40,106 nucleotides of DNA from Saprospiraceae bacterium (GTDB taxonomy: Bacteria > Bacteroidota > Bacteroidia > Chitinophagales > Saprospiraceae). The translations under genes and the position numbers were made by a program. Under the pieces are notes generated by a model. The model was not told the origin of the DNA. It was given only the letters and a program-made list of their open reading frames with translations, and ran no database searches. Location of the stretch: positions 1 to 40,106 of the forward strand of contig JANQZX010000028.1 of NCBI GenBank assembly GCA_030728245.1. Reading direction: 5' to 3'. Positions 19,111 to 27,800 of this stretch are shown piece by piece (within the stretch, counting starts at the first letter, position 1; each line of letters begins with the position of its first letter).

Positions 19111-20409
19111 ATGAATGATCCCGTATCGGCTAACTTTAAAATCAATGACCCGAAGGTTATCCGTGCCTGGGCATTTTATGATTGGGCTAACTCTGCCTTT
19201 GCCTTAGTTATCACCACTGCTATATTCCCAGCTTATTACCTGGCCATTACTAATGATATGATAGAAGTATTTGGTTTACAGGTATCAAATAGTGCGCTGT
19301 ATGCTTTTACAATAACAGTAGCCTATATCATTCTTACGTTAGTTTCTCCCCTTCTATCTGGAATAGCTGATTATAGTGGAAAGAAAAAGCAGTTTTTATT
19401 GTTTTTTACGCTTCTCGGATCCTTCTCTTGTATTGGATTATTCTTTTTTCAAAGCATGGAAGAAATTTCATTGGGAATCCTCCTATTTTTATTAGGTCTC
19501 ATCGGTTTTGCGGGCGGACTAGTTTTCTACAATGCTTTTCTTCCTGAAATTGCCAGTCCCGACCAATATGACAGAGTAAGTGCTAAAGGTTTTTCCTTAG
19601 GCTTTTTAGGTAGTCTTATTCTTTTAAGCTTCTGTTTGATAATGATTCAAAAGCCTGGTTATTTTGGTATGGACGAAGGCACTACCCTTCCCGTACGATT
19701 ATCCTTTGTATTAGTTGGGGGCTGGTGGCTTATTTTTTCACTTCAATCTTTATCAAAATTACCCGACGATAACCGCCGCACATCTTATGAAAATCCTTTT
19801 AAAAATGGAATAAACGAATTTTTAAAAGTTTGGAAATCCTCCCGACAATATCCTGAATTATACAAATTTTTATTTTCTTTTTTCACTTACAGTGCCGGCG
19901 TTCAAACCATTTTATATATGGCCGCCACTTTTGCTGAAAAAGAACTTCATTTTGAAACGTCTGAACTAATAATAGTCATTCTATGCATACAACTTTTGGG
20001 TATTGCAGGCGCTTACGTTGCCTCCCTATGTTCTACGAAATGGGGAAATAAGATAACATTAATGTTTATTTTATTTATTTGGACCATCGTATGCATGGTC
20101 GCTTATATGACCTACATAAAAAGTCATTTTTATTTTTTAGCGGCCGCTGTTGGTTTTGTCATGGGTGCTGTTCAATCACTCTCCCGGTCAACCTACGCTA
20201 AATTAATACCAAAACAAACGGGAGACAATACTTCCTATTTTAGCCTATATGATATACTGGAAAAGTCAGCCATTATTTTAGGAACTTTTATCTTTGGCTT
20301 TTTAAATCAGCTTACGGGTAGTATGCGCTTTAGCATTTTGTTTTTAAGCGTTATTTTCGTCGTAAGTATTATTTTATTTTCACGCATACAAATTAAAAAT
20401 GAAGCCTGA
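19111..20409 (+). CDS. UMF1/Atg22-like major facilitator transporter
   Basis: A 432-residue inner-membrane protein with about twelve helices. The N-terminal AWAFYDWANSAFALVITTAIFPAYY is the signature of the UMF1 branch of the major facilitator superfamily, related to the yeast vacuolar effluxer Atg22, which exports amino acids. Other family pieces are GIADYSGKKKQ (the conserved loop after helix 2), GGLVFYNAFLPEIASPDQYDRVSAKGF, and MGAVQSLSRSTYAKLIP. Bacterial substrates are not established. The stop codon overlaps the start of the next gene by 11 bases (ATGAAGCCTGA), which implies translational coupling with the Lnb-type gene. No clear promoter consensus was found in the 95-base gap to rimK. 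Confidence 0.85.
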   Translation: MNDPVSANFKINDPKVIRAWAFYDWANSAFALVITTAIFPAYYLAITNDMIEVFGLQVSNSALYAFTITVAYIILTLVSPLLSGIADYSGKKKQFLLFFTLLGSFSCIGLFFFQSMEEISLGILLFLLGLIGFAGGLVFYNAFLPEIASPDQYDRVSAKGFSLGFLGSLILLSFCLIMIQKPGYFGMDEGTTLPVRLSFVLVGGWWLIFSLQSLSKLPDDNRRTSYENPFKNGINEFLKVWKSSRQYPELYKFLFSFFTYSAGVQTILYMAATFAEKELHFETSELIIVILCIQLLGIAGAYVASLCSTKWGNKITLMFILFIWTIVCMVAYMTYIKSHFYFLAAAVGFVMGAVQSLSRSTYAKLIPKQTGDNTSYFSLYDILEKSAIILGTFIFGFLNQLTGSMRFSILFLSVIFVVSIILFSRIQIKNEA

Positions 20410-21601
20410 CAGCCATTTTTCCTTATTCTTAAAATTATTGCCAGTTTTATTGCTATTAATATGCAAACCAGCGCAATTATTTTGTCAAAAGGGTGTCCCT
20501 TTATACCTTTCTGAACATACCAAAGTTAGTTTGTTAACATCTTCCCCCGGGGAAGATTTATATGCCCAGTTTGGCCATAGCGCCATCAGAATTACCGATA
20601 CCCTTTCCGGGCAGGATTTAGTGTTCAATTATGGTTTGTTCGATTTTAATACGCCAGGGTTCTATTTGAAATTTATTCGTGGAAAATTACCTTATCAACT
20701 GGGTATTCAAAGATTTGATGCATTTTTAAATGCCTATATTGAAGAAAACAGGCAGTGCAGAGAATTAGAAATAAACCTCGATGAAAAAGAAAGACTAGCC
20801 TTAATACAATTTTTATCTGTCAATTATCTTCCTGAAAATCGAGAATATCCTTATGATTTTTTCTTCGATAATTGTGCCACGCGAATCAGAGATATACTGG
20901 AAAATAAATTTCAGGCAAATTATCCAGATACCAGTTTAGTAAAAAAAGCTTCTTTTCGTCATTTTCTAGCGGAATATGTAGGTCAAAATTCATGGATAAA
21001 CGTAGGTTTTTACCTGATTCTTGGTTTACCAGCCGACGCGATAGCAACTTTTAGAGATGAAATGTTTCTTCCCGATTATTTAGAAAAGCACTTGGAAAAT
21101 GCCTTTCTGGGTGGTCAACCTCTTGCTAAAAATAAAATCAATATCTTATTTCAAAACCAGCCACAACCCTCTGATTCATTCCTTCTAAGTCCTATATTAG
21201 TAAGTTGCCTACTCTTTTTAATGGCACTTATATTAACCATTTATTATACAAAGCGTTGGACTAAAATTTTTGACACTGTATTTTTTAGCCTGATTTCACT
21301 CTCAGGTATTCTTTTTGTTTTTATGTGGGTGGGAACAGATCACTTTGTCACCCACAAAAATATGAACTTACTTTGGGCCAATCCTCTATATATACTTGTA
21401 ATTTTAAATTTATATTTAGGAAAAAATGGAAAATATCTGCTTTTTTTACTTATTACCTTGAACCTTACTGTTCTCACAGGCTGGAAAATACTGCCACAGG
21501 AATTTCATATAGCAATGATTCCATTGATTTTAACAAGTATTTTAAGACTAACCGATCAGCTTTATTATGTCGGGAGAGGCAAGTATTTTTTCGAAAAGTA
21601 G
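20399..21601 (+). CDS. lnb: DUF4105/Lnb-type lipoprotein N-acyltransferase
   Basis: A 400-residue membrane protein. Residues 1-30 form a hydrophobic signal or anchor. A periplasmic domain (about 35-245) matches DUF4105, now described as the Lnb N-terminal periplasmic domain: LLTSSPGEDLYAQFGHSAIRI, VFNYGLFDF, FIRGKLPYQLG, and YDFFFDNCATRIRDIL. The conserved His and Cys resemble an NlpC/P60-like catalytic arrangement. Five membrane helices follow (about 260-400). Lnb proteins of Bacteroides N-acylate outer-membrane lipoproteins, the role Lnt has in proteobacteria. That is known for the family; the identity of this member is inferred from domain layout. It overlaps the preceding transporter gene by 11 bases and is probably co-translated with it. 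Confidence 0.75.
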   Translation: MKPDSHFSLFLKLLPVLLLLICKPAQLFCQKGVPLYLSEHTKVSLLTSSPGEDLYAQFGHSAIRITDTLSGQDLVFNYGLFDFNTPGFYLKFIRGKLPYQLGIQRFDAFLNAYIEENRQCRELEINLDEKERLALIQFLSVNYLPENREYPYDFFFDNCATRIRDILENKFQANYPDTSLVKKASFRHFLAEYVGQNSWINVGFYLILGLPADAIATFRDEMFLPDYLEKHLENAFLGGQPLAKNKINILFQNQPQPSDSFLLSPILVSCLLFLMALILTIYYTKRWTKIFDTVFFSLISLSGILFVFMWVGTDHFVTHKNMNLLWANPLYILVILNLYLGKNGKYLLFLLITLNLTVLTGWKILPQEFHIAMIPLILTSILRLTDQLYYVGRGKYFFEK

Positions 21602-21670
21602 AGAAATAAACAGCTGTTTTTTCGCGTGATCTGTCCGATTTTAATCAAAATTTATTGCTTGATTAAGGTG

Positions 21671-21678
21671 TATCTTTG
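21671..21678 (+). promoter_or_regulatory. TAnnTTTG-type -7 box, Rpn-like nuclease gene
   Basis: TATCTTTG exactly matches TAnnTTTG, 25 bases before the ATG at 21704. An 8-bp inverted repeat (TTAATCAA at 21641-21648 and TTGATTAA at 21659-21666) lies immediately upstream. It could be an operator or the end of the previous transcript. Confidence 0.5.
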
Positions 21679-21703
21679 AAAAAACTTACAAACTCCCAAA
21701 GAT

Positions 21704-22633
21704 ATGATCATAGCGAACCCCATTTACGATCTGGTATTCAAAAGAATGATGGAAAACGATAAAGTAGCTAAATTCTTTATCGGAACACTAATAGATCAAC
21801 CTATTGATACCATAGATTTAAAACCTCAGGAATTTACGTTTGAAAATAAATTAGCCAATTTGTCATTCTTTCGCTTAGATTTTATTGCGACTATAAAAAC
21901 GAAAAGTGGAGAATATATAAAAGTGATTATTGAAATTCAAAAAGCCAGAAATCATATTGATTTGATGAGATTTAGAAACTATTTGGCTGAAAATTATAAA
22001 AAGGAAGATACAGTAAATGGAGAAACGTTGATTTTGCCTATTATTCCCATTTATATTTTAGGCTTCAACTTACCAGAAATAGAAACGGCTTGCATAAAAA
22101 TTGAAAGAAATTACAAAGATTTATTATCAAAAAAAATAATTAGTAAAAAAAGTGAATTCATTGAGAAATTAACTCACGATAGTTTTATTGTTCAAGTTAA
22201 TAGAATTTCAGGCAAATTTCAGTCAAGACTCGATAAATTACTCAGTCTTTTTGAACAATCAAATTTTATAGACGATAAAAAATTTGTGAAAGAATATACT
22301 CATAAAATAGATAGTGATGATTTAAAAATTGTCACTGACATTCTCCATTATACGGGCATAGATCCTAAGCAAAAAAAGCTTTTCGAAATTGAACAAGAAG
22401 CGTGGCGCTCAATTTATGCTGGATACCGAGAAAGTGAAAAGAAATATTTTAAAGACCTTAAAGTAAAAGAGGAGGAACTTAAAATAAAAGACAGCACTAT
22501 TGCAGAAAAGGCTAGTACCATTGCAAAAATGGATAATACCATTGCCGAAAGGGATAACACTATTGCAGAAAAAGATAACACCATTGCAGAAATGGAAAAT
22601 ACTATTGCAGAATTATTAAAAAATCATGCATAG
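21704..22633 (+). CDS. Rpn-like PD-(D/E)XK nuclease/putative transposase with heptad-repeat tail
   Basis: A 309-residue protein of the Rpn/PDDEXK-transposase family, common and often multicopy in Bacteroidota. The N-terminal NPIYDLVFKRMMEN opening and the core RLDF...EIQK fit the PD-(D/E)XK nuclease site: Asp59, then Glu77, Gln79 and Lys80. Relatives in E. coli (RpnA-E) are DNA endonucleases that promote RecA-independent recombination. Residues about 240-305 are a predicted coiled coil, the last 42 of which are six tandem heptads of the form (D/E)NTIAE(K/M). The gene is single, with a likely own promoter, and no inverted repeats of an insertion sequence flank it. The sequence is even more AT-rich than its neighbours, which may reflect horizontal acquisition. 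It has no partner gene. Confidence 0.78.
   Translation: MIIANPIYDLVFKRMMENDKVAKFFIGTLIDQPIDTIDLKPQEFTFENKLANLSFFRLDFIATIKTKSGEYIKVIIEIQKARNHIDLMRFRNYLAENYKKEDTVNGETLILPIIPIYILGFNLPEIETACIKIERNYKDLLSKKIISKKSEFIEKLTHDSFIVQVNRISGKFQSRLDKLLSLFEQSNFIDDKKFVKEYTHKIDSDDLKIVTDILHYTGIDPKQKKLFEIEQEAWRSIYAGYRESEKKYFKDLKVKEEELKIKDSTIAEKASTIAKMDNTIAERDNTIAEKDNTIAEMENTIAELLKNHA
22490..22615 (+). repeat. Six tandem 21-bp coding repeats (heptad array)
   Basis: Six in-frame 21-base units encode DSTIAEK, ASTIAKM, DNTIAER, DNTIAEK, DNTIAEM and ENTIAEL. The core ACxATTGC(A/C)GAA is conserved and the units differ mainly at wobble positions and the last codon. Any gain or loss of whole units keeps the frame and only lengthens or shortens the coiled coil by two helical turns. 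Confidence 0.92.
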
Positions 22634-22728
22634 TATAATGGTTTTTTATTAATCTTTGCAAGTTGAGCCCTTCTACGCTGCCGTTTTACTGTATTTTTTA
22701 GTACATTGTGGTGTTAAATTTCAATACC

Positions 22729-23367
22729 ATGCAAACTAACAGGGAAAATCTAACAACCATCGTATTTGATTTAGGTGGTGTGCTGATTGATTGGAACCCA
22801 AGATATCTTTACCGGGAAATATTTAATGACGACGAAGCAATGGAGCTATTTTTGGCTAAGATTTGTACCCCCGAATGGAATGAGAAACAAGACGCTGGCA
22901 GGAGTTTAAAGGAAGCAACGGATAGTCTGATTGAAAATCATCCTCTTTGGGAAAAGGAAATACGTGCTTTTTACGGACAATGGGAGAAAATGTTAAATGG
23001 TTCGATTGAAGTAACGGTGAAAATTTTGGACTATTTGGTAAAGCAAAAAAAATACAAACTATATGCCCTGACTAACTGGTCCTCTGAAACATGGCCTGTA
23101 GCCTGGGATAAATTTCCTTTCCTTGACTGGTTTGAGGGTATATTAGTATCAGGAAGAGAAGAACTGGCAAAGCCAGATCCAAAGATATATGAATTGCTAT
23201 TTGAAAGATTTGATATTAATCCGGATGAAGCTCTTTTCATTGATGACAATATTAGGAATGTAGACGCCTCCATAAAAGCGGGTATGGACGCTGTCCATTT
23301 TACCACACCTGAAGACTTACATGCCTTTTTGTTAGACCAGAAAATTATTCCAACCCCTATTATTTAA
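22729..23367 (+). CDS. HAD-superfamily hydrolase (YihX-like phosphatase)
   Basis: A 212-residue haloacid-dehalogenase-type phosphatase. Motif I is FDLGGVLIDW with the nucleophile Asp; motif II is ALTNWSSE; the motif III Lys lies in LAKPDPKIY; motif IV is FIDDNIRNVDA. A helical cap (about residues 25-95) sits between motifs I and II, as in subclass IA. Replacement of the second Asp of motif I by Gly (DLG) is usual in the YihX group, which dephosphorylates alpha-D-glucose 1-phosphate and other small phosphates. An in-frame GTG at 22708 would add seven residues, but the ATG at 22729 is preferred. The actual substrate is not known. Confidence 0.85.
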   Translation: MQTNRENLTTIVFDLGGVLIDWNPRYLYREIFNDDEAMELFLAKICTPEWNEKQDAGRSLKEATDSLIENHPLWEKEIRAFYGQWEKMLNGSIEVTVKILDYLVKQKKYKLYALTNWSSETWPVAWDKFPFLDWFEGILVSGREELAKPDPKIYELLFERFDINPDEALFIDDNIRNVDASIKAGMDAVHFTTPEDLHAFLLDQKIIPTPII

Positions 23368-23403
23368 CCGAGTATTGCTTATATTTAGAAAAATTAACAA
23401 AAC

Positions 23404-24657
23404 GTGAAAAAAGCTAATAATCTTACGCTATACATTATCATAGCCATGGTAGCGGGTGTCCTTTTAGGATATACCATACACACTCAATCTTCCCCTGAAT
23501 TTATTGCGACATTCGCTGAACGCATTAAAATTTTAACTAAGATATTTTTGCTTTTGGTGCAAATGATTATCGCTCCACTTGTATTTTCCACCTTGGTCGT
23601 TGGCATTGCAAAATTAGGTGATTTAAAGACTGTCGGACGCATTGGAGGCAAAGCCATGTTATGGTTTATTTCTGCTTCCCTCATGAGTTTAACGATAGGA
23701 ATAATCTTAGTAAACATTCTAAAACCAGGGGTTGGCATAGATTTAGATAATGCAGATGCCAGTGCGGCTGCAGATGTTTTAAGTAAAACTCAAGTTTTTT
23801 CCTTAGAGAATTTTGTAGTACATCTCTTTCCAAGAAGTATTTTCGAAGCCTTAGCACAAAATGAAATTTTACAAATCGTAATTTTCTCCATCCTCTTTGG
23901 TTTAGCTACTGCTGCATTAGGTGAAAATGGTAAGATCATTGTAAAAGGTCTAGATGCAGTGGCACATGCTATTCTAAAAATGGTTGGATATGTAATGAAT
24001 GTGGCTCCTCTCGGTGTTTTTGGTGCTATTGCAGCCGTTATTGCCACCAAAGGTTTAGGTATTTTTTATTTCTACGGAAAATATATGGGATTTTTTCTCA
24101 TTGGCATTGCGGTCTTATGGATTGTACTACTGGCTTTCGGAAAAATCTTTTTGGGAAATCGTCTTCCCGGACTCCTCAAAAGAATTATTCAACCTATTAT
24201 CATTGCCTTTACTACAACAAGTAGTGAAGCGGTGTTTCCAAAACTAACGGAGGAACTTGAAAAATTCGGATGTAAGGATAAAATTGTATCTTTTATTCTT
24301 CCTTTAGGTTACTCGTTCAATTTGGATGGAAGTATGATGTATATGACTTTTGCCAGTATTGCCATAGCTCAGGCTTATGGTATTCAATTGGACTTTGGAA
24401 CACAAATAACGATGTTATTGGTACTCATGCTAACCAGTAAAGGAATTGCTGGCGTACCCAGAGCCTCTTTGGTTGTTATTACGGCTACCTTATCCATGTT
24501 CAATATTCCCCCGGAAGGTATTGCCTTAATTCTACCTATTGACCATTTTTGTGACATGTTTCGGTCAGGGACAAATGTTATAGGTAACGCACTAGCTACC
24601 ACTGTTATAAGCAAATGGGAAGGAGAATTAGGCCCTGAACAGGAAACCATTGTTTAA
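23404..24657 (+). CDS. Dicarboxylate/amino acid:cation symporter (GltP/DctA family)
   Basis: A 417-residue secondary transporter of the DAACS family, which takes up glutamate, aspartate or C4-dicarboxylates with H+ or Na+. It has eight membrane helices and two re-entrant loops. The first re-entrant loop is FTTTSSEAVFPKLTEEL (Ser-rich hairpin). Transport helix 7 has the conserved SFNLDGSMMYMTFASIAIAQ (NMDGT-like, here NLDGS). The second hairpin is SKGIAGVPRASLVVI, and helix 8 carries IDHFCDMFRSGTNVIGNALA with the Asp and Arg of the substrate site. The start is a GTG at 23404; a TATATTTA box at 23380-23387 (seven of eight matches) lies 16 bases before it. Arg in the FRSGTNV motif favours acidic amino acids or dicarboxylates. 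Confidence 0.9.
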   Translation: MKKANNLTLYIIIAMVAGVLLGYTIHTQSSPEFIATFAERIKILTKIFLLLVQMIIAPLVFSTLVVGIAKLGDLKTVGRIGGKAMLWFISASLMSLTIGIILVNILKPGVGIDLDNADASAAADVLSKTQVFSLENFVVHLFPRSIFEALAQNEILQIVIFSILFGLATAALGENGKIIVKGLDAVAHAILKMVGYVMNVAPLGVFGAIAAVIATKGLGIFYFYGKYMGFFLIGIAVLWIVLLAFGKIFLGNRLPGLLKRIIQPIIIAFTTTSSEAVFPKLTEELEKFGCKDKIVSFILPLGYSFNLDGSMMYMTFASIAIAQAYGIQLDFGTQITMLLVLMLTSKGIAGVPRASLVVITATLSMFNIPPEGIALILPIDHFCDMFRSGTNVIGNALATTVISKWEGELGPEQETIV

Positions 24658-24710
24658 AAAACCATTGGTATTTTCCCTATTTCGTTTTACCTTTACAAAA
24701 AAATAAAAAC

Positions 24711-24866
24711 ATGGAAACTGTTAAAGATACAACTAAAAGTGATTGGGTAATATTCCTGATTTCTCTTGCCGGAATGATTGCTCTCTTGGCTTTTGCCGAC
24801 GAGTGGTTTTGGTTGGCCCTGCCATTTGTTTTGACCTACTTCGTCAAAGCATTAAAATTTATGTAA
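24711..24866 (+). CDS. 51-residue predicted membrane peptide
   Basis: An ATG at 24711 preceded by an A-rich leader opens a 51-codon frame that ends TAA at 24866. The product has a polar N-terminus (METVKDTTKSDW), then two hydrophobic stretches (VIFLISLAGMIALLAFA and WFWLALPFVLTYFV) separated by an acidic DE turn, and ends KALKFM. That is the pattern of a two-helix inner-membrane peptide. It follows the symporter gene by 53 bases in the same direction, so it may be co-transcribed and could be an accessory peptide. That is inference only. Its last eight bases overlap the 3' end of the convergent dnaE. I know no family for it. Confidence 0.6.
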   Translation: METVKDTTKSDWVIFLISLAGMIALLAFADEWFWLALPFVLTYFVKALKFM

Positions 24867-27800
24867 CATTCAGAATACACTCAATACCCATTTTTTCTAG
24901 TTTTCTAATCAATTGAGTATTTGCGTGTATTTTTTTATCTTTCATTGAAAAGGAGACCTTACTCTTAGTTGACCTATCAATAACGTCAATTTTCACAGTA
25001 TGGGCTCCTTTTTCATTTTTAATAAGGAGTTCTAAATCGTTTATAAGGGAGGAATTAATTCCCTCCAGGGGAAGACGAAGCGTCACATTTTTGGTCAACT
25101 TAGCAGCAATATCTTCTAAAAGAGTTACTTCTAATAATTTAAATTCCATTCCCTGATCACGCCATCCTGCTTGAAATTTACCCTTTAGAAATACGGTCAT
25201 ACCTTCATCCAGAAGGAACTTAAACTGTTGGTATTCTGTACCAAACAATCTAAACTCAAACATTCCACTAAAGTCACTCACTTCAAATACGCCCCAACCA
25301 TTTCCATTTTTAGACACCTTGTGAGTAACTTTTGATACCAATCCAGCTAACATAACAAAGGGTCTTTGCTGATGATTGGCTAAAGAATCGAGGGAACAGG
25401 TAGTAAATTGCTTTATTTCATAGTGATAATCATCTAAGGGGTGTCCGCTTATAAAGAAACCGGTAACCTCTTCTTCTCGTCTTAATTTTTCTAAAAGATT
25501 CCAATCTGACACGGGAGGAAATACAGGTTCAGGAATCATGATTTCCTCTGTATCTGAAAACAAGGATAGCCCACCTCCGGCAGCTCCCTGTCTTATGGCT
25601 TGCCCATAACGGGTAGCATGCTCAATAAGAGATTCATACTTATCGGAGGGAGCAAAATATTGCGATCTAAAGGCTTCGTTACAATCATCGAAAGCACCCG
25701 ATAAGACCAAACTTTCTACAACTCTTTTTCCAACGGACTGGGAAGTCATTCTTCTCATAAAATCGAAAAAATCAGTAAACGGACCTTCCTTTGATCTGGC
25801 ATTAAGAATTTCTTCCACCGGCCCCTCTCCCACTCCTTTTAGAGCGACTAATCCAAAACGAACAGCACCATTTTTATTTGCTGTAAAATCTGAGCCACTT
25901 TCATTAATATTTGGGCCTAAAACAGGCTGACCCATTCTTCTGCATTCTTGTAAAAAGAAAGTAACATCAGAAATATTTCCTTTGTTATTTGTAAGAACGG
26001 CAGCCATAAATTCTGCTGGAAAATGGGCTTTAAGATAAGCAGTTTGAAAAGCAACAAAAGCGTAACAAGTAGAATGCGATTTATTAAAGGCATAAGAAGC
26101 AAAAGCCTCCCAATCTCCCCAAATTTTCAATAAAACCAGTTCGGGATGACCATTTTCTTTCCCTCCGCTCAGAAACTTAGGTAACATGGTGTCAAGGACT
26201 GATTTTTGCTTTTTCCCCATCGCCTTTCGCAATACATCAGCCTCACCCTTTGTAAAGGCCGCCAATTTTTGGGAAAGCAGCATAACTTGCTCCTGATAAA
26301 CGGTAATTCCGTAAGTATCCTTTAATATTTCTTCCATGATGGGAAGATCATAAGTTATCTTTTCTCTACCATGTTTCCTGCTTACAAAATTAGGAATGTA
26401 ACTAATAGGCCCCGGTCTGTACAAGGCATTCATAGCTATGAGATCTTCAAAAGTCGTGGGTACTAACTCTTTCAAATATTTTTGCATTCCCGGACTTTCA
26501 TATTGAAAAATACCTACTGTTTCACCATTTTGAAAAAGTTTGAAGGTCTTTTCGTCCGTCAATGGAATACTGTCCATATCTAAATCAATACCATGATTCA
26601 GATTAACCATTTTGACAGCATTTTTAATAATAGTGAGTGTTTTAAGACCCAGAAAGTCCATTTTTAGTAACCCTGCAGACTCTGCCACACTATTATCAAA
26701 CTGCGTGACCAACATTCCACTATCCTTATCGACTTTTACGGGAACATACTTCGTGATCTCATCTGGGGTAATCACCACACCACAAGCATGAATACCTGTA
26801 TTTCGCACTGACCCTTCCAATCTTTTAGCCGTGCGAATCATTTTCCCAATGGCATCGTCACCTTTTGACAGATCTCTGAATTGGTAAGCCTTTTCAACCT
26901 CCTCATTTCTTAAATCGCCTTTAAGTTTAGCATTGATATCTTTTTCTTCCAGAACTTTTGATAAGGTGGCATTCAATGCATTTGGAAAAGTTTTAGTCAC
27001 CTTATCTACCTCAGGAAGAGGAATTTGCATCACTCTACCTACATCGCGAAGCGATAATTTTGCAGCCATTGTTCCATAGGTAACAATTTGTGCTACTTTA
27101 TTCTTACCATACTTATCAATCACATAGTCTAAAACTTTCTGTCTCCCTTCGTCGTCAAAGTCAATATCAATATCAGGAAGAGAAACCCTTTCAGGATTTA
27201 AAAAACGTTCGAAAAGTAGATCATATTTAATTGGATCAATATTTGTTATACCTGTGCAATAAGCCACAACAGACCCTGCTGCACTACCTCTGCCCGGACC
27301 TACTGCCACATTCATTTTTCGGGCTGCAGAGGTGAAATCCTGAACAATTAAAAAATAACCGGGATAACCTGAATTTTGAATAACCTTCAGCTCAAAGTCA
27401 ATTCTTTCACAAAGTGCTGCTGACAACTCCGGATACCTTTTTTTTGCTCCTTCATACGTCAAATGTCTCAAATAACTGTCCTGATCAGTAAATTCAGGAG
27501 GCATAGGGAAAGCAGGTAACAAAACATCTCTTGCGAGGTCTAATGTATCAACCTTCTCAAAAACTTCCATCGTATTTTCTAAGGAAAAAGGTACGTCCTT
27601 AAAGAGTGTTTGCATTTCTGCCTTCGTCTTAAAGTAAAAATCGGAGGAAGGAAATTGAAATCTATCTGCATCTGAAATAAAACTATTTGTATTTATACAA
27701 AGCAAAATATCGTGAGGCAAATAGTCCTCTTCGTTTATATAATGGGAGTCATTTGTTGCAATGACTTTAAGGTTATATTTCTTAGCAAAGGTGAGTAAAA

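Noticed and set aside
21609-21618. Palindrome AACAGCTGTT followed by T residues as a terminator for lnb
   Set aside because: With no room for a loop the stem would be only three base pairs, so it cannot be supported.
22490-22615. CRISPR-like or minisatellite non-coding repeat
   Set aside because: The units are contiguous without spacers and stay in frame as coiled-coil heptads inside a clear gene.
21704-22633. Complete insertion sequence
   Set aside because: Although the family is named putative transposase, no terminal inverted repeats or target-site duplications are visible around it.
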